Shown in pieces: positions 25,530 through 34,765 of a stretch of 64,000 nt of DNA. Within the stretch, counting starts at the first letter, position 1. Each line of letters opens with the position of its first letter. The translations under genes and the position numbers were made by a program. Source of the stretch: Novosphingobium umbonatum. Its GTDB lineage: Bacteria > Pseudomonadota > Alphaproteobacteria > Sphingomonadales > Sphingomonadaceae. The stretch is from positions 372,001 through 436,000 of the forward strand of contig NZ_SACO01000001.1 in NCBI RefSeq assembly GCF_004005905.1, given 5' to 3'. The notes under the pieces were generated by a model. It did no database searches. It worked only from the letters and a program-made list of their open reading frames with translations, and had not been told where the DNA came from.

Positions 25530-26333
25530 TTAGCGCAGCAGGGAGAGCACATTCTGCGAGCTTTGGTTTGCCTGAGAGATCATCGCAGTCGATGCCTGCG
25601 ACAGGATCTGGGCCTTGGCCATGGCCGTCGACTCTTCGGAATAGTCGGCGTCCTGAATACGGCTGCGGGCAGCCGAAAGGTTGGTCGCGGTGTTGGTCAG
25701 ATTGTTGACTGCCGAGGTCAGCTGATTCTGGCCCGCACCCAGGGTGGAGTTGGTGACAGCAACAGCCGCCAGCAAAGTATCAACCTTCGATACCGTTGTT
25801 GCGGCACTAGCGGTCACATCAAGGCCGCTCGAGTTCGCGGTCCAGGTCAGCGCCTTGCTGGTCAGCGTGATCGAATCGTTGCCGGCCTGGATGCCAAAGG
25901 TAACGTCCGATGCACCGGCGCCAAACACAGCCTGACCGTTGAACTTCGTGTTGGTCACGATGTTGTTGATCTGGGTCTTGAGCGCATCCACTTCCGACTG
26001 CATGTTGGTCTTGTCAGTCGAAGTGTAGGTGCTGTTCTGTGCCTGAACGCCCAGCGTGCGGACGCGCTGCAGCATATTGGTCACTTCATCCAGCGAGCTC
26101 TGTGCCGTCTGGGCCAGCGAAATGCCGTCATTGGCATTCTTGACGCCCTGATTCATCGCATTGATCTGCGAAGTCATCGAGGTCGAAATCGCCAGACCGG
26201 CGGCATCATCCGATGCAGAATTGATACGCTTGCCGGTCGACAGGCGGGTCATCGCCTGCGAGGTCATCGCAGCAGCCGAGTTCGAGGCATTGGCAGCCTG
26301 AAGTGCGCTAACGTTCGTGTTAATTACAGCCAT
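25530..26333 (-). CDS. fliC: flagellin 2
   Basis: The 267-residue flagellin starts MAVINTNVSALQAANASNSA, with the same D0/D1 plan as its neighbours. Its central stretch (TNTKFNGQAVFGAGASDVTF through ASAATTVSKVDTLL) is identical to flagellin 3, and the DNA is almost identical there too. GGGAG precedes the ATG. Its promoter carries an ftr-like palindrome between the two sigma-28 boxes. Confidence 0.95.
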   Translation of the reverse strand: MAVINTNVSALQAANASNSAAAMTSQAMTRLSTGKRINSASDDAAGLAISTSMTSQINAMNQGVKNANDGISLAQTAQSSLDEVTNMLQRVRTLGVQAQNSTYTSTDKTNMQSEVDALKTQINNIVTNTKFNGQAVFGAGASDVTFGIQAGNDSITLTSKALTWTANSSGLDVTASAATTVSKVDTLLAAVAVTNSTLGAGQNQLTSAVNNLTNTATNLSAARSRIQDADYSEESTAMAKAQILSQASTAMISQANQSSQNVLSLLR

Positions 26334-26398
26334 GGTCTACTCCCGATCAAAATCCCGAGTTGGTCAAAATCCGGCGTTTCGGCTTGTCTCCACTCCCA

Positions 26399-26429
26399 GA
26401 CAAGAGCGGCAAAATTTTGCCGGATTTAA
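26399..26429 (-). promoter_or_regulatory. sigma-28 promoter of flagellin 2 with an embedded palindrome
   Basis: On the minus strand TTAAA-N15-CCGCTCTTGTC matches the flagellin 1 promoter. The spacer and start of the -10 box contain the perfect 16-bp palindrome CGGCAAAATTTTGCCG (26407-26422). A protein bound there would block or reshape the promoter. Confidence 0.7.
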
Positions 26430-26564
26430 GTCGAATTATCCATTTTTCTCATTATTTTCAGATGATTAAAATGGACAAGCAAGACCTTGCAGACAAGCCG
26501 CGGCTGCCTGTTAACCGGTCTTGAAAATTGAATTTGATGCTTGGTGCTTGTTAGGCCACCAGGT

Positions 26565-26599
26565 TCCGCGCCTGACCTTGAGCCCGGGTCAGGCGCGGA
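26565..26599 (-). terminator. terminator of flagellin gene 3
   Basis: TCCGCGCCTGACC (26565-26577) pairs with GGTCAGGCGCGGA (26587-26599), a perfect 13-bp stem beginning 8 bases after the flagellin 3 stop. Confidence 0.7.
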
Positions 26600-26606
26600 T
26601 GAAGTC

Positions 26607-27410
26607 TTAACGCAGCAACGACAGCACGTTCTGCGACGACTGGTTCGCCTGAGCAATCATCGCAGTCGAAGCCTGCGACAGGATCTGGGCCTTGGCCATG
26701 GCCGTCGATTCTTCCGAATAGTCGGCGTCCTGGATACGGCTGCGAGCAGCCGACAGGTTGGTCGACTGATTGGTCATGTTGTTAACCGCCGAGGTCAGCT
26801 GGTTCTGACCGGCGCCCAACTGGGCATTGGTAGCAGCCACAGCAGACAGCAGAGTGTCAACCTTCGATACCGTTGTTGCGGCACTGGCGGTCACATCAAG
26901 GCCGCTCGAGTTCGCGGTCCAGGTCAGTGCCTTGCTGGTCAGCGTGATCGAATCATTGCCGGCCTGGATGCCAAAGGTAACGTCCGATGCACCGGCGCCA
27001 AACACAGCCTGACCGTTGAACTTCGTGTTGGTCACGATGTTGTTGATCTGGGTCTTGAGCGCATCCACTTCCGACTGCATGTTGGTCTTGTCAGTCGAAG
27101 TGTAGGTGCTATTCTGTGCCTGAACGCCCAGCGTGCGGACGCGCTGCAGCATATTGGTCACTTCATCCAGCGAACCCTGCGCGGTCTGGGCCAGCGAAAT
27201 GCCGTCATTGGCATTCTTGATACCCTGATTGTTCGCATTGATCTGCGAGGTCATCGAAGTGGCGATCGCCAGACCTGCGGCATCGTCCGATGCCGAATTG
27301 ATGCGCTTGCCCGTCGACAGGCGGGTCATCGCCTGCGAGGTCATGCTTGCGGCGGTATTGGAAGCGGCAGCCGCCTTCAATGCGCTCACATTGGTGTTGA
27401 TTACAGCCAT
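26607..27410 (-). CDS. fliC: flagellin 3
   Basis: The 267-residue flagellin starts MAVINTNVSALKAAAASNTA and ends QSSQNVLSLLR, as flagellin 2 does. It is closest to flagellin 2, with an identical central region. GGGAG precedes the ATG. The upstream region has a sigma-28-like element at 27472-27502 and a cluster of ftr-like sites shared with the divergent FlbD-type gene. Confidence 0.95.
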   Translation of the reverse strand: MAVINTNVSALKAAAASNTAASMTSQAMTRLSTGKRINSASDDAAGLAIATSMTSQINANNQGIKNANDGISLAQTAQGSLDEVTNMLQRVRTLGVQAQNSTYTSTDKTNMQSEVDALKTQINNIVTNTKFNGQAVFGAGASDVTFGIQAGNDSITLTSKALTWTANSSGLDVTASAATTVSKVDTLLSAVAATNAQLGAGQNQLTSAVNNMTNQSTNLSAARSRIQDADYSEESTAMAKAQILSQASTAMIAQANQSSQNVLSLLR

Positions 27411-27751
27411 GGTTTACTCCCGATCATTGGTCGAGTTGCCAGCCACCCCGATCAGTCGGACTGGCTGCCATGACGAAAGGCGGATGGCTGGCGCAATTTT
27501 TAAGGCTGAAAGGCAAAATTTCGGCAAGCGCTTGCCGCTTTTTGCCGGTTGCCGCGGCCAATCCTTGCAGGTCACTGATTCGCAAGCGATTCGTGGGGCA
27601 ATCACCGGCAGCGGCAAAATCTGACCGTTTTTCGCACGCGCGAACGGCAAAGCGGCAAAAAATTTAACGCCCCCTTTCAACTTTTTTTCGCCCCCTAATT
27701 TGCACCCCGTGAAAAACGCCTGTTTTGCTGGGATTTTGGGGAACTACTTAA
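27411..27751. promoter_or_regulatory. divergent control region between flagellin 3 and flbD
   Basis: This region of about 340 bases holds the flagellin 3 sigma-28-like element (27472-27502; TTAAA-N15-CCGCCTTTCGTC on the minus strand). It also holds the perfect palindrome CGGCAAGCGCTTGCCG (27522-27537), flanking half sites AGGCAAAA, TTTTTGCCGG and TTGCCGC (27510-27554), and further CGGCAAA words at 27606-27660. No sigma-54 element of correct spacing was found for flbD. The cluster suggests that the FlbD-type protein controls its own gene and flagellin 3. Confidence 0.55.
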
Positions 27752-29169
<1,418 letters not shown>

Positions 29170-29173
<4 letters not shown>

Positions 29174-29550
29174 GCAGCATCTCTGGAATAGGCGGCGGCT
29201 TTGCCGGTGCCAACAGTCTGCGCGAAATCATGGAATTGCGCGCCCAAATCATCGAAAAATCACAGGTCTTGCAACAAGTGCACAGCCAACAGGGACAAAA
29301 CGGAACCAGCGCCACTTCCGTAGGCGCCGCCCCCGGCTTTACCCAGACGCTGCAAAACGCCCTGCAAACCGTCAACACCAGCCAGACCCGCGCCAGCGAC
29401 CTGACCACGGCCTATGAAACCGGCCAGACGCAGGATGTGGCCAAGGTCATGCTGGCCCGACAGGAAGCCTCGGTCGGTTTTGAAGCCACCCTGCAAGTCC
29501 GCAACAAGCTCCTGAGTGCCTATCAGGAAATCATGAAAATGGGGGTTTGA
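29170..29550 (+). CDS. fliE: FliE, MS ring-rod junction protein
   Basis: The 126-residue protein has the conserved C-terminal FliE region (TRASDLTTAYETGQTQDVAK, then MLARQEASVGFEATLQVRNK and LLSAYQEIMKM). It joins FliF to the rod. GGTGGAGG just before the ATG is inside the end of flbD (ATGA overlap), so it is co-transcribed with the regulator. Confidence 0.92.
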
Positions 29551-29553
29551 TAA

Positions 29554-31239
29554 ATGGCTGACCTCGTGCCCGCCAACAATGCTGCTGCGGGACAGTCCCT
29601 GCTTGCCCCCCTGACCGATGGCAATGGCGCCCCGATGGATCGCGCCCGCGCCTTTCTGGGTCAGGAAGCCGTGAAGAAAGCCATGCCCTGGTTTGCGGGC
29701 ATGTCTTTGATCGGGGCGGGCGCGCTGGCATGGGGTATGCTTGCACAGGCTCCGCAGCGCGTGCTGTATAGCCAGCTGGACGATGCCGAACGCGCCAGCG
29801 TGGTCGACGCGCTGGACAAGGCCAAGATCGGTTATTCGATCGACAGTTCGACCGGCGCCGTCACCGTGGACGAGGCCAATGTCTATCGCGCCCGCATGGT
29901 GGTGGCGCAAAATGGCGCGCTGGCTGTGCCCGATACGGCGGGCTCCTCGCTCGACAAATTGCCCATGGGCGCTTCGCGCGCCTTGGAAGACGAACGCCTG
30001 CGCGCCGCCAAGGAGCATGAGTTGATGCTCTCGATCAAGGAGATCGAGGGGGTACAATCGGTCCGCGTCCATCTGGGCGAGGGACAGAAATCGGTGTTCG
30101 TGCGCGACCAGATCGCGCCTTCGGCCTCGGTGATGGTGCGTCTGGCCGATGGGCGGCAATTGTCGGACCGGCAGGTCTCGGCCATCGTCAATCTGGTGGC
30201 TGGCTCCATGCCGGGTCTTTCGCCCGATGCGGTCAAAGTGGTGGACCAGCGTGGCCGCCTGTTGACCGACAAGAGCGGCGCGGATTCCGACCGTCTGGAA
30301 ATGCAGGCGCGCATGGAGGAAAAGCTGCATGGGCAAGTGTCCGCGCTGCTGACCCCGATGCTGGGCGAGGAGAATTTCTCCAGCGAGATTCAGGTCGATC
30401 TGGATATGCAGCAGACGACCTCGGCCCGCGAGACCTATGACAAGACCGGCGCGGTGCGCAGCGAAACCAGCCAGCAGAGCCAGCAACCCACCGGCCAACA
30501 GGCCGCTGGCGTGCCGGGCGTGCTGTCCAACACGCCGCCGCCCGTAACCCAGCCTTCGCCCGGCGCGCCGCAGGGCACACCCGCCTCGCCCGCCGCCGCT
30601 GCGCCGGCCGCCACCGAAAGCTCGGCCAGCAAGAATTACGAGCTGGGCCGCGAGGTTTCGGTGATCAACCAAGGGCCGGGCAAGGTGCGCCGCCTGTCGG
30701 TAGCCGTGGCCCTGTCCGCCAAGGCGATGGCCAAGGCGAAACAATCAGACATTGACCAGATCAAGCAGCTGGTTTCCGCCGCCGTTGGCGCCGACCCTGC
30801 ACGCGGGGATCAGGTGGCCGTGGTTGTCCGCAGCTTTGAACCTTTAACCGCAGCCGCCACGCCTTTCTATGAAACCGCATGGTTTGCCCGCGCGCTGCAT
30901 TATGGCGCGATGCTGCTGGGCACTTTGATGGTGCTCTTGCTGGGTGTCCGCCCGTTGATCAATGCCGTGCGCGGCGACAAGGCCAAGCCGGTCAAGGGCG
31001 CCAAGGGCAAGAAAGGCAATAAGGGCGCAGCCGCCGAGGATGAGGACGATGAGGAAGCCTCCGCCGAAACCGGCGGTATGGCACCCCAGTTGCAGGCCCC
31101 GCCCCCCGCGCCGATTGATGCCGCAGCTTTGGGCCGTCAGGTCGGCCTTGCCCAGCAGATCGTGGATACCAAGCCCGATGATGCCGTGATTGCCCTGCGC
31201 CAGATGTTGCAACCAGCACCCGAGGAGAATGCAGCATGA
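29554..31239 (+). CDS. fliF: FliF, MS-ring protein
   Basis: The 561-residue protein has membrane helices at about residues 45-64 and 447-470. The periplasmic ring-building part between them includes YSQLDDAERASVVDALDKAK, and the C-terminal tail carries the FliG-binding segment (VGLAQQIVDTKPDDAVIALR). A low-complexity Gln/Pro/Ala stretch lies near 305-360, and a Lys/acidic stretch near 475-500 follows the second helix. It overlaps fliG by four bases. Confidence 0.95.
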   Translation: MADLVPANNAAAGQSLLAPLTDGNGAPMDRARAFLGQEAVKKAMPWFAGMSLIGAGALAWGMLAQAPQRVLYSQLDDAERASVVDALDKAKIGYSIDSSTGAVTVDEANVYRARMVVAQNGALAVPDTAGSSLDKLPMGASRALEDERLRAAKEHELMLSIKEIEGVQSVRVHLGEGQKSVFVRDQIAPSASVMVRLADGRQLSDRQVSAIVNLVAGSMPGLSPDAVKVVDQRGRLLTDKSGADSDRLEMQARMEEKLHGQVSALLTPMLGEENFSSEIQVDLDMQQTTSARETYDKTGAVRSETSQQSQQPTGQQAAGVPGVLSNTPPPVTQPSPGAPQGTPASPAAAAPAATESSASKNYELGREVSVINQGPGKVRRLSVAVALSAKAMAKAKQSDIDQIKQLVSAAVGADPARGDQVAVVVRSFEPLTAAATPFYETAWFARALHYGAMLLGTLMVLLLGVRPLINAVRGDKAKPVKGAKGKKGNKGAAAEDEDDEEASAETGGMAPQLQAPPPAPIDAAALGRQVGLAQQIVDTKPDDAVIALRQMLQPAPEENAA

Positions 31240-32279
31240 CCGCGATGAATGCTGTTGAAGGCCAGAATGCCGCAACCGACATGCCCGAATTGAGCGATGC
31301 CGAAGCGGCCGCTGTGTTCATCATGTTGCTGGACGATCATCAAGCCAGCAAATTGCTGTCGCAACTGACGCCGGAAGAATTGCGCGTGCTGGGCGAAAAG
31401 ATGGTGGAGATCGGCGAGATTGCCCCCGAGGCGATCATGCATTCGGTCGACGCCTTTTGCGCCCGCACGCAAAGGCTGGGCATTGACGCGCATGGGCGGG
31501 TGGAAAAAGTCCACGCCATGATGCGTAAGGCTGTCGGCTCGGTCAAGGCGGACAATCTGATGGAGCGCATCATCCCCGATGCGCCGCCAGCCTCTTCGCT
31601 GGAACTGGCCAAATGGCTCAATGCCTCGGCCATCATCCCGATGATCAAGGGTGAACATCCGCAGGCCATTGCCGTGTTGCTGGTGCAACTGGAACCCGAT
31701 GTGGCGGCGCAAATCCTGCACGCCCTGCCCGGTGATCAACAGACGCAAGTGGTGCATCGCGTCGCCACCATGGGGCCGGTTCAACCCGAAGCGCTGACCA
31801 TGCTGGAAGAATTGCTCAGCCAGCGCATCACCCAGTTCCACGGCAAGGCCGCCCTGCGCATGGGCGGAGCCAAGAACGCTGCCGAGATCATCAACAATTC
31901 CGCCAAGTCGGTGGAAAAGAAGGTCATCCCGGAAATCACCAAGATGGACAAGGTGCTGGCCAAGGCCATCGAAAACGAAATGTTCAAATTCGAACATCTC
32001 TTCGTGCTCGACGCCAAATCCATGGGCTCGCTGCTGCGCGAGGTGGAAAGCGACATTCTCATCAACGCGCTCAAGGGCATTCCCGAGGAGCAGCGCGAGG
32101 TGTTCTTTGCCGCCATGTCCAGCCGCGCCGCCGATGGTGTGCGCGACGAAATCGCCAGCCGTGGCCGCCTGAAAATGGCCGATTGCATCGAGGCGCAAAA
32201 GCAGATCGTGGCCGCCGCCCGCCGTCTGGCTGCCGAAGGTGTGATCAGCTTTGGCTCTGGCGATGATGATTACGTCTAA
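31236..32279 (+). CDS. fliG: FliG, rotor switch protein
   Basis: The 347-residue protein contains the EHPQ motif near residue 140 and the C-terminal torque domain (FEHLFVLDAKSMGSLLREVE). Conserved charged residues that meet MotA lie there. FliG links the MS ring to FliM and to the stator. The length is as usual. Confidence 0.95.
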   Translation: MTAMNAVEGQNAATDMPELSDAEAAAVFIMLLDDHQASKLLSQLTPEELRVLGEKMVEIGEIAPEAIMHSVDAFCARTQRLGIDAHGRVEKVHAMMRKAVGSVKADNLMERIIPDAPPASSLELAKWLNASAIIPMIKGEHPQAIAVLLVQLEPDVAAQILHALPGDQQTQVVHRVATMGPVQPEALTMLEELLSQRITQFHGKAALRMGGAKNAAEIINNSAKSVEKKVIPEITKMDKVLAKAIENEMFKFEHLFVLDAKSMGSLLREVESDILINALKGIPEEQREVFFAAMSSRAADGVRDEIASRGRLKMADCIEAQKQIVAAARRLAAEGVISFGSGDDDYV

Positions 32280-32294
32280 TCAGGGGTTATAAAT

Positions 32295-32975
32295 ATGGCA
32301 GACCTTTCCGCCCTGATGGGAGACGCATCCGGCTTTCGCCCCGACGCCCGCTTTGCCAGCGCCGAGGAGACCGAAGCGCCGGTGATGCCCATGGCCTTGG
32401 CCGCGATGCAGGGGCAATTTGTGAAAGGCGGCCTGCGTCGGGTGAATTTCGGTGGCCGCCATAACGAGGCCGTCCCCGCCGCCGACCCCATCGCCGAGGC
32501 CCGCGCGCAAGGTTATGAGCAAGGCTTGCTCGATGCCCGCGAGGCAGCCGAGCGTGAGGCGCAAGACAATGCCCTGCGCCGCGAAAGGCTGGAACTGACG
32601 CTGCGCAAGCTGGACGGCGAACTGGCCGAGCAATTCCGCCAGCGTCTGCTGGAAACAGTGGTGGCGCTATGCGAGGCAACGCTAGCCCCGCTGGCGCTGG
32701 ACGAGGCAGCCCTGCTACGCCGTGTAGAACGCGCCGCCGCCATGTTCACCCGCACCGATGATGAACGCGTATTGCGCCTGCATCCACAGGATCTGACGCT
32801 GATCCAGGCTCAGGTGCCCGAGGATTACGTGATGACCCCCGACCCCAACCTGCCGCGCGGCACCATCCGCGTCGAATGCCGCAGCAATGGCATGGAGGTT
32901 GGCGGCGCCGAGGACGGCCCCGAACAATGGCGCCGCGCGATTATCGAGGCGCTGGATATTGGAGGCCTTGAGTGA
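32295..32975 (+). CDS. fliH: FliH, export ATPase regulator
   Basis: The 226-residue protein has a central Glu/Arg/Ala-rich coiled coil (about residues 70-125), after EARAQGYEQGLLDAREAAER (about 62-81). The C-terminal FliH/type III domain ends PRGTIRVECRSNGMEVGG. It binds and restrains FliI. Position between fliG and fliI supports the call. Confidence 0.88.
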   Translation: MADLSALMGDASGFRPDARFASAEETEAPVMPMALAAMQGQFVKGGLRRVNFGGRHNEAVPAADPIAEARAQGYEQGLLDAREAAEREAQDNALRRERLELTLRKLDGELAEQFRQRLLETVVALCEATLAPLALDEAALLRRVERAAAMFTRTDDERVLRLHPQDLTLIQAQVPEDYVMTPDPNLPRGTIRVECRSNGMEVGGAEDGPEQWRRAIIEALDIGGLE

Positions 32976-34297
32976 AGCTGTTGCTTGACGAATTGCTGGA
33001 CCCCATGGCGCAAACGCGGGTCGATTTGGCCCCCCGCCGCTATGGCGTGGTGGCGGCCTGCGATGGCGGCTTGCTGGAGGTATCCGGCCTTGGCGTGCCC
33101 GTGGGAGCGCTCTGCCGGATCAGCCATGGCAATGGCCATTCGCTGCCCGCCGAGGTGATCGGTTTCCGCAATGGCCGCACTTTGATGATGTTGCTGGGCG
33201 ATACGGTGATGCTGCGCCCTGGCGCCAAAGTGCGCCCGATTGGCAAGCCCGGCATGTTGCCGGTGGGCGAAGCCTTCCTTGGCCGCGCTGTCGATGGCGA
33301 GGGTAAACCGATTGACGGGCTTGGGCCCCTTCACCCCGGCGCGCTATGGCCCGCAGGCGGCGTGCGCGCCGGCGCCTTGGACCGCAGCCCCGTGCGCCAG
33401 AGTTTTGATACCGGCGTGCGTGCCTTGAACGCGATCACCACCTTTGGCGTGGGGCAGCGTATCGGCATTATGGCAGGGTCCGGCGTGGGTAAATCGGTGC
33501 TGCTGGATATGATCGCCCATGGTGCCAGCGCGGAAATCGTCATCGTCGGCCTGATCGGCGAACGCGCCCGCGAAGTCTCCGATTTTGTCGAGCGGCATAT
33601 GGCGGGGGCCAAGCGCGCCTCCACCGCCGTGATTGCCGTGCCTGCCGATCATGCGCCCAATCTGCGCATTCGCGGCGCGCTGCTCGCCACATCCATGGCC
33701 GAATATTTCCGCGCGCAGGGGCGCAAGGTTTTGCTCATCATGGACTCGCTGACCCGCGTGGCCCATGCCGGACGCGAAATCGGCCTCTTGCTGGGCGAAC
33801 CGGGCGCAGCGCGTGGTTATCCGCCTTCCGCCCTTGCCACGATCACCAAACTGGTGGAACGTGCGGGCAATTCGGCCCAAAGCGGCGGCTCGATCACCGG
33901 CCTTTATACCGTGCTGGCCGATGGCGATTCACAGGATGATCCGGTGGTGGACACTGCCCGTTCGATCCTTGATGGCCATATCGTGCTGTCGCGCGATCTG
34001 GCGCAGCGCGGGCAATATCCGGCGATCGATATTGCCGCATCGCTCTCGCGCGTGATGACCGATATTGTGTCCAAGGACCATCAACGGGTGGCGCGCATCT
34101 TCCGCGCTCTGGTGGCCAGCTATGAATCCAACCGCGATCTGGTGCTGATGGGCGCCTATCGAGCGGGGGCTGACCCGCAACTGGACCGCGCGATTGCCAT
34201 GCATCCGGCGCTGGTGGACTTTCTGACGCAGGAAGGCGGCAAAATCGTGCCGCTGGGGCAAGCCGTTGCCGAACTTGCCGCATTGATTGAGCCATGA
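32972..34297 (+). CDS. fliI: FliI, flagellar export ATPase
   Basis: The 441-residue ATPase resembles the F1 beta subunit, with Walker A AGSGVGKS (about 168-175), the catalytic Glu in GLIGERAREVSDF and Walker B VLLIMDSLTRVAHA. It drives unloading of export substrates. It has a GTG start overlapping the fliH stop. The length is typical. Confidence 0.95.
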   Translation: MKLLLDELLDPMAQTRVDLAPRRYGVVAACDGGLLEVSGLGVPVGALCRISHGNGHSLPAEVIGFRNGRTLMMLLGDTVMLRPGAKVRPIGKPGMLPVGEAFLGRAVDGEGKPIDGLGPLHPGALWPAGGVRAGALDRSPVRQSFDTGVRALNAITTFGVGQRIGIMAGSGVGKSVLLDMIAHGASAEIVIVGLIGERAREVSDFVERHMAGAKRASTAVIAVPADHAPNLRIRGALLATSMAEYFRAQGRKVLLIMDSLTRVAHAGREIGLLLGEPGAARGYPPSALATITKLVERAGNSAQSGGSITGLYTVLADGDSQDDPVVDTARSILDGHIVLSRDLAQRGQYPAIDIAASLSRVMTDIVSKDHQRVARIFRALVASYESNRDLVLMGAYRAGADPQLDRAIAMHPALVDFLTQEGGKIVPLGQAVAELAALIEP

Positions 34298-34731
34298 AGG
34301 CCGAGCGCGACAAGCTGAAACGCCTGCAAAGGCTGGAAAAGATCCGCGCCATTGCCAAACAGACGGCGGCAGGCGAGGCGGCAAGAGCCGAAACCACTTT
34401 CGCGCAACTTTCCCAATTGGCGACCCGCACGGGCGCCTTGGCGGCGGAATATGCCGCCCGTACCGATGCTACCGATGGTGGCGAACTGCGCCAATTGGGC
34501 CGCTTCACCGCCGGTTTGCAGGGCATTTGCGCCACCACACAGGCCGATGCCAAACGCGCCCAAGCCATTGCCGACCGCCGCCAGCAAGAGCTGGCCGCCG
34601 CCGAAAAGCGCCGCTCCGCCGTGGAAGAGCGCGCCAGCGAACAGGCGCGCCAATTGGCCGCCAAGCGTCAATATGCCCAAATGTCAGCCCAGATGATGGG
34701 CGCAAAGCGAATTGGCACGGACCCTGCATAA
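34294..34731 (+). CDS. fliJ: FliJ, export ATPase stalk / chaperone escort
   Basis: The 145-residue, almost wholly helical coiled-coil protein is rich in Lys, Arg, Glu and Ala and overlaps fliI by four bases. FliJ proteins are poorly conserved, so the call rests on size, coiled coil and place between fliI and fliK. Its 3' end contains a sigma-54 promoter for fliK. Confidence 0.8.
   Translation: MKAERDKLKRLQRLEKIRAIAKQTAAGEAARAETTFAQLSQLATRTGALAAEYAARTDATDGGELRQLGRFTAGLQGICATTQADAKRAQAIADRRQQELAAAEKRRSAVEERASEQARQLAAKRQYAQMSAQMMGAKRIGTDPA
34713..34728 (+). promoter_or_regulatory. intragenic sigma-54 promoter upstream of fliK
   Basis: TGGCACGGACCCTGCA has a perfect -24 box and GG-N10-GC spacing (GG 34714-34715, GC 34726-34727); the -12 box has CTGCA instead of TTGCA. 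It lies in the last codons of fliJ, 37 bases before the fliK start. It would give fliK and the genes after it their own FlbD-dependent start. Confidence 0.7.
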
Positions 34732-34765
34732 TAGTCAGGGCAAACTTCATTCGGAGACGAAACCT

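Noticed and set aside
29260..30744. Minus-strand open frame opposite fliF
   Set aside because: It is antisense to FliE and FliF with no ribosome binding site or domain.
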